Source: Gammaproteobacteria bacterium (GTDB taxonomy: Bacteria > Pseudomonadota > Gammaproteobacteria > Eutrophobiales > Eutrophobiaceae). From it: 5,141 bases of DNA. Of the stretch, positions 1-5,141 are shown piece by piece. The notes under the pieces were generated by a model that did no database searches, had not been told where the DNA came from, and saw only the letters and a program-made list of their open reading frames with translations. The translations under genes were made by a program, and so were the position numbers. The stretch spans positions 1 through 5,141 of the forward strand of contig JABHFC010000086.1 of assembly GCA_018676275.1 (NCBI GenBank), read 5' to 3'. How positions within the stretch are numbered: the stretch's first letter is position 1; every line of letters starts with the position of its first letter.

Positions 1-924
1 CCTGTCGCTATTTTGACCTGGCAGCATGACCTCATCAAAACCTGGACGAGGTCGTGACGCTCTGACATTCGCAGCGAGCTCCGTTGCGTCATTTAGAAAC
101 TGTTCCGTGGATACAAACAAATCGGGACGGATGGCGATAAATGTCATGCTTCTGATTCTCGGATTATCGTTTTCGATCTTTCCGCCGAGAAATGGCCGTG
201 CCATCAGGTCCATCATCAATGACAGGCCTGCGCCTTTGTGTCCGCCAAACAGGGTGACAATCCCCTCGAGTACCTCGTCAGGATCGGTTGTAGGCAGACC
301 CTCCTTTGACAGAGCACTTCCTTCGGGCAATTGGAATTTTGCTTCCCTGGCAGTTCGAACTCCGGCCCGGCTGCCAGCACCACCACCCAGGCTTGAAAAT
401 GACATGTCGAGTACAACCGGGTCATCGTTGGTTGGCACAGCAATTCCGGTTGGGTTCGATGCCATAACTTGCTCCATACTACCGTAGGCTGGAAAGTCTA
501 TGTAACCACCGACACTGAAATTTATCCCAATCAAACCTTGTTCCGCTGCTCTTCTGGGGTTAAAACCAGCGCAGCAAAACGGGGCACGGTTGTTGGCACC
601 AACAATAGCCACGCCAGAGGCGTGAGCCTTGTCAATCGCAATATCCATCGCACGACGTGCGACTGCGGGTCCTGCATTATTGTTACCGTTAATAAATGCA
701 GATATCGGGGTATCCTTTACAGTTTCTATTGGACCTAAGGCGCCTTCCAGCATGAACTCCAGGTACAACATAATTATTGACGCCCCATGTGTGTTGATTC
801 CCCTACATTGAGCATCAACAAATTCATCTGTACAGGCATCGACTTCTTCATCAGAAAATCCTTGAGTGCTCAAGACCTGAGTACAGAGTTCAGTGAACTC
901 CGTGACGGATATTGATTGCGTCAT
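1..924 (-). CDS. Ldh_2-family NAD(P)H-dependent malate/L-lactate dehydrogenase-like oxidoreductase, partial (C-terminus outside window)
   Basis: The reverse strand reads 308 codons without a stop from the ATG at 924 to the left edge. Ldh_2 proteins usually have about 330-350 residues, so some 25-40 are missing. The family includes malate, lactate, ureidoglycolate, diketogulonate and cyclic-imine reductases (AllD, YiaK, DpkA) and is unrelated to classical Rossmann-fold LDH. Visible signatures are GINTHGAS with His46 (the family's SHG motif), NPTGIAVPT near residues 157-165, VLDMSFSS with Asp173, and GGHKGAGLSLMMDLM around 227-241, matching the GG-x-KG-x-GL cofactor region. The segment after GANNR (109-113) reads PFCCAG where most members have HFGAAG, so a conserved histidine appears replaced by Pro115. 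The start is supported by AGAGG nine bases upstream. It is probably a cytoplasmic catabolic enzyme. The substrate cannot be assigned, and the altered residue makes even the usual reaction uncertain. Family assignment is firm. Confidence 0.9.
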   Translation of the reverse strand, partial: MTQSISVTEFTELCTQVLSTQGFSDEEVDACTDEFVDAQCRGINTHGASIIMLYLEFMLEGALGPIETVKDTPISAFINGNNNAGPAVARRAMDIAIDKAHASGVAIVGANNRAPFCCAGFNPRRAAEQGLIGINFSVGGYIDFPAYGSMEQVMASNPTGIAVPTNDDPVVLDMSFSSLGGGAGSRAGVRTAREAKFQLPEGSALSKEGLPTTDPDEVLEGIVTLFGGHKGAGLSLMMDLMARPFLGGKIENDNPRIRSMTFIAIRPDLFVSTEQFLNDATELAANVRASRPRPGFDEVMLPGQNSDR

Positions 925-933
925 CAGTAAGTA

Positions 934-938
934 CCTCT
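934..938 (-). promoter_or_regulatory. Ribosome binding site of the Ldh_2-family gene
   Basis: On the minus strand AGAGG lies nine bases before the ATG at 924, which supports that start codon. I found no convincing -10/-35 pair in the roughly 60 bases between this site and the terminator upstream, so the promoter of the gene remains undefined. Confidence 0.6.
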
Positions 939-982
939 GCAATGAAACTGAAGGTTAAACCAGTGACTACAAGCACCAGCGT

Positions 983-1018
983 AAAAAAACAAACCGGCTT
1001 TTGCCGGTTTGTTTTTAT
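983..1018 (-). terminator. Rho-independent terminator of the GGDEF/EAL gene, symmetrical enough to work in both directions
   Basis: Bases 985-998 pair perfectly with 1003-1016 around a TTTT loop (999-1002). The core is AAACCGGC/GCCGGTTT and A/T tracts flank both arms, so a U-run follows the hairpin on either strand. It begins about 44 bases after the TGA stop at 1061-1063 of the minus-strand regulator gene, which is the transcript it most likely ends. It should also insulate the oxidoreductase gene that starts at 924 in the same direction. Confidence 0.9.
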
Positions 1019-1060
1019 GAATAACTATTTTACTCTTACAGATCATGTATAAATAATTGC

Positions 1061-3271
1061 TCAATCAATCGGTTTAGGTTTGTCAATATAATATCCTTGT
1101 GCATAGTCAACACCGATTTCTTCGAGCTTTTTCATTATTCCTGCATTTTCTACAAATTCAGCAATAGTTTTTTTACCCATTACCTTGCCAATTTCGTTAA
1201 TTGATTTCACCATCGCAAAGTTAATAGGGTTGGTATCAATATCTTTGACAAAAATACCGTCAATTTTCAGATAATCAACGGGTAGGGATTTCAAATAAGC
1301 GAATGATGACAAGCCGCTACCAAAATCATCCAGCGCAAATAAACAACCAAGTTCTCTTAATGTTTCAATAAAATTTCGTGCATCAGAAAGATTTGCGATA
1401 GTTGCTGTCTCTGTTACTTCAAAACAAATTTTTTCCGGAGGAATATTTGACTCTTCAAATCTTTTTACTAAATCAGCTAAAAATTTTTCATTGCCAAGAC
1501 TTAAACCCGACAGATTAATTGCACATTTTGACAAGTTTTCAAGATGGTTGGGATTATTCAACAACCATTTAAATGCATTATCTATGACCCAGCGATCCAG
1601 TCGCTGAGACAGGTGATATCGTTCAGCAGCGGGTAAAAATAATCCTGGCGATATAAACTGGTCTTCATCACCTCTCATTCGTAACAATAATTCATAGTGT
1701 TCGCGATGATTCTGATCATCTGATCCGACAGCGACTATGGGTTGTGCAAATAAACAAAAACGGTCGTTATCAATTGCCTGGTTGATTTGCGCTACCCATT
1801 GCATCTCACCATGTAACATTGTTAATGTTTTGTCATCGTCATGAAAGGTGTGTACACGATTACGACCTGCACCCTTGGCAGCAAAACATGCAGAATCTGC
1901 TTGCTTCATTATTTCGACTGAATTCTTGGACTTCTTATTTATAGGAACCAGACCAATACTTACGCTGATAGTGAAGCTTTGATCTTCCCAAATAAATCGG
2001 TAATCATCTATCAGCTTGAGAATTTTGTTACCAACTTTTTTAGCCTGTTCCGAGGTACAGTGCTCCAACAACACGACAAACTCGTCTCCTCCTAATCGTG
2101 CAAGCGTATCTCGTTTCCATACTTCCTCTCGTAACAAAGCGCCTATTTGTTTTAACAGTTCATCGCCTGCAATGTGACCGCAATTATCATTGATCACCTT
2201 GAACTGATCCAAATCCAGATAAAATAGTGCGGACTCAGATTGCTCAACACGACAAGCTTCCAGAGCGTGCTCTAATCTACGTTCAAACTCATGTCGATTG
2301 ATTAAACCAGTTAAAGTGTCATGACTTGCCTGGTGTGAGAGTTGTTCAGACAGGTTACTTCGTTCGGTAACATCTCGCGCATTGACTATGCCGCGCTGCT
2401 TCCCTTCTTGAGTAATTGTAGTAGTGCCAACGGCTTCAAGTAAACGCCAGCTGCCATCCTTATGTAGAAATCGGGCGGTTTCAGAAAATGTTACCTCAGG
2501 TTCGGAAAAAGCCTGAGCAAACCTGGCAACAACGACTTCCATATCTTCTGGATGAACCAGCTCAAATACATTGTTTCCAATTCTCTCTTCAGGCTTGTAA
2601 CCAAGAATTCGTTCGAGTGATGAACTTTCATAAACGACAGTACCGTCTTCTTCAAAAACAGCAATAATATCGTTTACGTTTTCAATTAATGATTGAAAGT
2701 AGGATTCACTTTCGTGAAAGAGCTGTTCCGCTTTCTTACGTTTTTCTTTTTCAAACTCAATTACTTTATTTTTCGAAAGTAATTTCGTTCGTTTTTTCGC
2801 CACGTTTTGCTCCAGTTTTCTGCGAGCAAAATCGTTATTGTCACTGAATTGCTTATAGGCTAAATGCGCTTCAATTCGAGCACAAATCACAGGCAAGTCT
2901 ATCGGTTTTGCCACGTAGTCATTTGCACCCATAGAAAATGCTTTCAGAATATCATCACTGTCATCTCGTACAGAGACCATTATTACCGGTAGTCCTGACA
3001 TAGAATAACGTTGTCTGATTTCTTTAAGCACTTCAAAACCATCCATCTTCGGCATGACTATATCGAGAAGCACAAGGGTAAATTGAGATTCATCCAGTAA
3101 CTGAAGTGCTTGCTCACCTGAGTCTGCTGTAATTACTTCATGACCTGAATTATTTATAACGCGTTTGAGAATATTACGAGTTGTACTTTGATCATCGACG
3201 ACCATAACTCGAGTTTTTGACGGAAGTCTCTGGTAGGATTTATCTTGATCCGTCGAATTTGTGGCGATCAT
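1061..3271 (-). CDS. Response regulator with REC, PAS, GGDEF and EAL domains (predicted bifunctional c-di-GMP cyclase/phosphodiesterase)
   Basis: This complete 736-residue cytoplasmic protein has no signal peptide or membrane segment. The receiver domain (about 20-140) keeps the acidic pair Asp26/Asp27, phospho-acceptor Asp70 in LLDIVMPKMDG, Ser100 and Lys122 in AKP. A charged, probably coiled-coil linker (145-190) leads to a PAS domain (190-303) ending in NARDVTER. The GGDEF domain (about 305-475) has YLDLDQFKVIND, GHIAGDE and an intact GGDEF at 394-398, so diguanylate cyclase activity is expected. The inhibitory RxxD site reads WKRD, with Trp385 replacing Arg. The EAL domain (about 495-735) has ELLLR at 527, Asn586, Glu618 in FEVTE, DDFGSG at 648-653, Lys669, Glu705 and Gln725, so phosphodiesterase activity is also plausible. 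Phosphorylation of REC by an unseen kinase and a PAS signal probably set the balance. The ATG at 3271 follows AAGGA by seven bases, and a TAA lies in frame at 3275-3277. The domain plan is common in proteobacteria; no specific gene name is justified. Confidence 0.96.
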   Translation of the reverse strand: MIATNSTDQDKSYQRLPSKTRVMVVDDQSTTRNILKRVINNSGHEVITADSGEQALQLLDESQFTLVLLDIVMPKMDGFEVLKEIRQRYSMSGLPVIMVSVRDDSDDILKAFSMGANDYVAKPIDLPVICARIEAHLAYKQFSDNNDFARRKLEQNVAKKRTKLLSKNKVIEFEKEKRKKAEQLFHESESYFQSLIENVNDIIAVFEEDGTVVYESSSLERILGYKPEERIGNNVFELVHPEDMEVVVARFAQAFSEPEVTFSETARFLHKDGSWRLLEAVGTTTITQEGKQRGIVNARDVTERSNLSEQLSHQASHDTLTGLINRHEFERRLEHALEACRVEQSESALFYLDLDQFKVINDNCGHIAGDELLKQIGALLREEVWKRDTLARLGGDEFVVLLEHCTSEQAKKVGNKILKLIDDYRFIWEDQSFTISVSIGLVPINKKSKNSVEIMKQADSACFAAKGAGRNRVHTFHDDDKTLTMLHGEMQWVAQINQAIDNDRFCLFAQPIVAVGSDDQNHREHYELLLRMRGDEDQFISPGLFLPAAERYHLSQRLDRWVIDNAFKWLLNNPNHLENLSKCAINLSGLSLGNEKFLADLVKRFEESNIPPEKICFEVTETATIANLSDARNFIETLRELGCLFALDDFGSGLSSFAYLKSLPVDYLKIDGIFVKDIDTNPINFAMVKSINEIGKVMGKKTIAEFVENAGIMKKLEEIGVDYAQGYYIDKPKPID

Positions 3272-3278
3272 TTTTTAT

Positions 3279-3283
3279 TCCTT
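3279..3283 (-). promoter_or_regulatory. Ribosome binding site of the GGDEF/EAL gene
   Basis: AAGGA on the minus strand sits seven bases before the ATG at 3271. Together with the in-frame TAA at 3275-3277 it fixes the start codon. Confidence 0.75.
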
Positions 3284-3320
3284 AAGTATTTCCCGACCCG
3301 AATTGTTCTCACCCAGCGTA

Positions 3321-3350
3321 AGTATAACTGACAAACTATTCGATTTTAAA
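3321..3350 (-). promoter_or_regulatory. Candidate sigma-70-type promoter for the GGDEF/EAL gene
   Basis: On the minus strand a TATACT -10-like box (3326-3321) follows TTTAAA (3350-3345) with an 18-base spacer. The -10 matches the consensus well and the -35 only moderately (four of six). Transcription would start near 3313-3315, giving a 5' leader of about 42 bases that contains the ribosome binding site. The surrounding DNA is AT-rich, so chance matches are likely. A second TATAAT on this strand (3396-3391) lacks a recognisable -35. Confidence 0.35.
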
Positions 3351-3574
3351 GAATATTTAGGAAAGAGGAGATAATTTCCTATTAGATTTTATTATAATCT
3401 TAACTTCTAGAATTTTTCTTCATCTAAATAATCCGTCCCGCCAAGGTGTTTCTCTACATTATTGTTATCTATTAGTGGCATATCATCATCTCGTCGTTAT
3501 ATCATCGTTGCGGGGTGTGAAAACTATAACTGTTTCAAATTAGCGGAGCAAAATTCTCCCTATAAGCGAACATC

Positions 3575-3579
3575 GGGAA
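3575..3579 (+). promoter_or_regulatory. Weak ribosome binding site of the cyclophilin gene
   Basis: GGGAA lies nine bases before the ATG at 3589. It is only a partial Shine-Dalgarno match, but an in-frame TAG at 3541-3543 with no ATG between leaves 3589 as the first ATG in this frame, and a signal peptide follows it directly. Confidence 0.45.
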
Positions 3580-3588
3580 ATAACTATC

Positions 3589-4491
3589 ATGCAAATAAAA
3601 TATTGTTTTGTTCAATTACATATATTGATATTAACGCTAATAGCAATACCAGTATCTGGTGATGAGCCATTAACAACGCAGACTGTAATAGAATCATCAT
3701 CTATTGCAGATTGGCGAACACCTGATCCAGCCAATCTCTTATATATGCAACTGGATGATGGTCAGATCATATTTGAACTGGCACCGGCATTCGCGCCGAA
3801 TCTTGTTGAGAATATTCGACGACTTGTTGCAAATCATTATTTCGATAGTTTATCGATAATTCGTTCTCAGGATAACTATGTTGTGCAGTGGGGAGATCCG
3901 GCGGCAGGCTCTGAAAATGCAAAAACGTTAGGGGGTGCCAAAAAGGAACTCGAACCAGAATTTTATCGTAATCGAGCAGGCTTAAATATTACGAAACTGG
4001 ATAGTCAGGATGCTTATGCAGACGAAGTTGGTTTTGTCGATGGTTTCCCTGTGGCCAGTGATAAGAATCGCGCATGGTTAACCCATTGTTATGGGATGTT
4101 GGGAGTAGGGCGGGATTATGCTCCAAACAGTGGTAATGGCGCGGAACTATATGTAGTAACAGGCCATGCACCACGACACCTGGATCGCAATGTCACAATA
4201 ATTGGTCGGGTATTGATGGGTGTTGAATATTTATCAAGCTTGCCACGTGGAACAGGCGAACTGGGTTTTTATAAAACCGAAAAAGAATATGTGAAAATAA
4301 AATCTATCCGGTTCGGTAATGAGGTGAAAAAGTCAGAGCAACTAAAGATTGAAGTAATGCGCACTGATACACAGGCTTTTACTAATTTTGTTAAGGCACG
4401 TACCTATCGACGACATGCATGGTTCGTTGATCCCGCTGGACGAATTGAATTATGTAACGTAAGCGTTCCTGTACGGATGAAAAAGGAATAA
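3589..4491 (+). CDS. Exported cyclophilin-type peptidyl-prolyl cis-trans isomerase
   Basis: This is a complete 300-residue protein. Residues 1-24 form a signal peptide: Lys4, a hydrophobic stretch LHILILTLIAI, then a probable cleavage after PVSG, so the mature protein should be periplasmic. The cyclophilin fold is recognised from MQLDDGQIIFELAPAFAPN (53-71), IIRSQDNYVVQWGDP (90-104), the SGNGAELYVVTGHAPRHLD segment (181-199) and IIGRVLMGVEYLSSLPRGTG (204-223). Arg92, Tyr97 and Gln100 align with the catalytic Arg55, Phe60 and Gln63 of human cyclophilin A, while its His126 position appears to be Asn201. About 60 residues (104-163) separate the GDP motif from WLTHCYGMLGVGRD, longer than in minimal bacterial cyclophilins, and a 55-residue tail (245-300) follows the fold. 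I recall similar proteins, with the WLTHCYGM and LCNV blocks, in gammaproteobacteria, so it is a known but poorly described subgroup. A transporter gene follows 41 bases downstream. Substrate proteins are unknown. Isomerase assignment is good; activity is inferred. Confidence 0.9.
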   Translation: MQIKYCFVQLHILILTLIAIPVSGDEPLTTQTVIESSSIADWRTPDPANLLYMQLDDGQIIFELAPAFAPNLVENIRRLVANHYFDSLSIIRSQDNYVVQWGDPAAGSENAKTLGGAKKELEPEFYRNRAGLNITKLDSQDAYADEVGFVDGFPVASDKNRAWLTHCYGMLGVGRDYAPNSGNGAELYVVTGHAPRHLDRNVTIIGRVLMGVEYLSSLPRGTGELGFYKTEKEYVKIKSIRFGNEVKKSEQLKIEVMRTDTQAFTNFVKARTYRRHAWFVDPAGRIELCNVSVPVRMKKE

Positions 4492-4532
4492 GTTACTTTT
4501 TGTATCGTCACTAATATTGTCGAATAAAAATA

Positions 4533-5141
4533 ATGTCAAAAGAAAAAGCTTTACCGTCAGAAAGTGACAAGATAAATATCTCGCATTACATACTGCTTGG
4601 TATGCTAACTACACTTAATGTGCTTAGTATTGTTGATCGACAGTTGTTAAGTAGTTTTGCAAATTATGTCGTTCCTGATTTGAATCTAAGCAATACCGAG
4701 TTTGGTCTTCTTACCGGCTTGATGTTCATGGTTTTTTATTCATTTATGGCTCTGATCATGGGAGCTCTTGCAGATATTTATAATCGACCACGATTAATAT
4801 CGGCAGCAGTATTTCTCTGGAGCTTGTGTACGGCTGCATCCGGTGCTGCAAAAGGTTTTGTTAGCCTCGCTATTCCGAGAATGCTTATTGGCGTTGGAGA
4901 ATCAACCCTTGCACCCTCAGCTATATCCATGTTGGCGGATAAATTTCCAGCTGCGAAAAGAGGCTTTGCTACGGGCTTTTACTATACCGGCGTTTCATTT
5001 GGTTTTGGTGCGAGCTTACTGATTGCCGGGTATTTGGGACCAGTACTGGGATGGCGTATGTGTTTTTATCTGCTCGGTGGTATCGGAATTGTACTTTCCA
5101 TAGCGATATTGTTTATCACCGATGTACCACGTCGACAGTCA
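4533..5141 (+). CDS. Major facilitator superfamily transporter, spinster-like, partial (N-terminal half)
   Basis: An open frame of 203 codons runs from the ATG at 4533 to the right edge without a stop; full-length relatives have roughly 420-500 residues, so this is about the N-terminal half. Several hydrophobic segments (about 19-38, 57-78, 87-107, 109-130, 145-167 and 173-195) match the first six helices of the MFS fold. Characteristic features are NVLSIVDRQLL with Asp35-Arg36 in helix 1, NTEFGLLTGLMF before helix 2, a motif-A-like loop GALADIYNRPRLI (77-89), and PRMLIGVGES (115-124) in helix 4, where most spinster-like relatives have GEA. GWRMCFYLLGG (173-183) precedes helix 6. It sits in the inner membrane and probably moves a small organic solute, but the substrate cannot be told from this part. 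No clear ribosome binding site precedes the ATG, though an in-frame TAA at 4512-4514 limits the start. It is likely co-transcribed with the cyclophilin gene 41 bases upstream. Confidence 0.9.
   Translation, partial: MSKEKALPSESDKINISHYILLGMLTTLNVLSIVDRQLLSSFANYVVPDLNLSNTEFGLLTGLMFMVFYSFMALIMGALADIYNRPRLISAAVFLWSLCTAASGAAKGFVSLAIPRMLIGVGESTLAPSAISMLADKFPAAKRGFATGFYYTGVSFGFGASLLIAGYLGPVLGWRMCFYLLGGIGIVLSIAILFITDVPRRQS

Larger units (their letters stand above)
3272..3588. other. AT-rich divergent intergenic region, 317 bases
   Basis: This stretch separates the start codons of the minus-strand regulator and the plus-strand cyclophilin, so it must hold both promoters unless transcription comes from further away. 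It contains the candidate minus-strand promoter, a short inverted repeat (AGATT at 3384-3388 and AATCT at 3396-3400, seven-base loop) overlapping TATAAT-like sequence on both strands, and two copies of ATATCATC, at 3480-3487 and 3499-3506, spaced 19 bases apart. For the plus strand, TATAAC at 3525-3530 and TATAAG at 3561-3566 are -10-like, but neither has a good -35 at 16-18 bases. I see no RNA gene, riboswitch or credible coding sequence here. Confidence 0.6.

Noticed and set aside
26..811. Plus-strand open frames at 26-487, 469-738 and 629-811, and a minus-strand frame at 216-443
   Set aside because: They lie in other frames across the Ldh_2-family gene, whose own minus-strand frame (924 to 1) carries clear family motifs. 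None of them resembles a known protein.
985..1016. Palindrome considered as an attachment site or mobile-element end
   Set aside because: A perfect GC-core hairpin with flanking A/T tracts just after a stop codon is fully explained as a rho-independent terminator; no second copy or integrase gene is present.
3272..3588. Possible riboswitch, small RNA or toxin-antitoxin gene in the intergenic region
   Set aside because: No c-di-GMP riboswitch-like core, no strong GC-rich stem with a U-tract and no short open frame with a ribosome binding site was found by eye.
3462..3662. Plus-strand open frame of 66 codons running into the cyclophilin gene
   Set aside because: It overlaps the cyclophilin signal-peptide coding region in another frame, has no ribosome binding site and has a biased, non-protein-like composition typical of translated intergenic DNA.
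3989..4174. Minus-strand open frame of 61 codons inside the cyclophilin gene
   Set aside because: It is antisense to a well-supported conserved coding region and has no motifs of its own.
1..5141. An undescribed multi-gene system (defence, secretion or biosynthetic cluster)
   Set aside because: The four genes belong to common families, differ in strand and likely role, and show no shared theme beyond possible co-transcription of the last two.

Overview
The window looks like ordinary chromosomal DNA of a free-living, Gram-negative proteobacterium, most likely a gammaproteobacterium of moderate to low GC. This is an inference. It rests on a four-domain cyclic-di-GMP regulator, an exported cyclophilin of a type I associate with gammaproteobacteria (the Xanthomonas/Shewanella kind), a spinster-like major facilitator transporter and an Ldh_2-family oxidoreductase. 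I see no rRNA, tRNA, CRISPR, insertion sequence, phage or plasmid gene.

Layout. Positions 1-924 (minus strand) hold the first 308 codons of an Ldh_2-family NAD(P)H-dependent 2-oxoacid/2-hydroxyacid oxidoreductase; its C-terminus lies beyond the left edge. Positions 925-1060 are a short intergenic stretch with a strong, nearly symmetrical rho-independent terminator at about 983-1018. Positions 1061-3271 (minus) encode a complete 736-residue response regulator, REC-coiled coil-PAS-GGDEF-EAL, predicted to make and degrade c-di-GMP. Positions 3272-3588 are an AT-rich divergent intergenic region of 317 bases. Positions 3589-4491 (plus) encode an exported cyclophilin-type peptidyl-prolyl isomerase of 300 residues. 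After a 41-base gap, positions 4533-5141 (plus) hold the first 203 codons of a major facilitator superfamily transporter, cut by the right edge.

How the genes may relate. The cyclophilin and transporter genes are co-directional and close enough to share a transcript. The GGDEF/EAL gene is divergent from them and is separated from the oxidoreductase gene by the terminator, so it is probably monocistronic. No partner histidine kinase or c-di-GMP effector is visible. The genes do not form an obvious single pathway, and I do not see convincing evidence for an undescribed system. The best second-look items are residue-level oddities: loss of the inhibitory-site arginine in the GGDEF domain, replacement of a normally conserved histidine in the Ldh_2 protein, and the unusual insertion and C-terminal tail of the cyclophilin.
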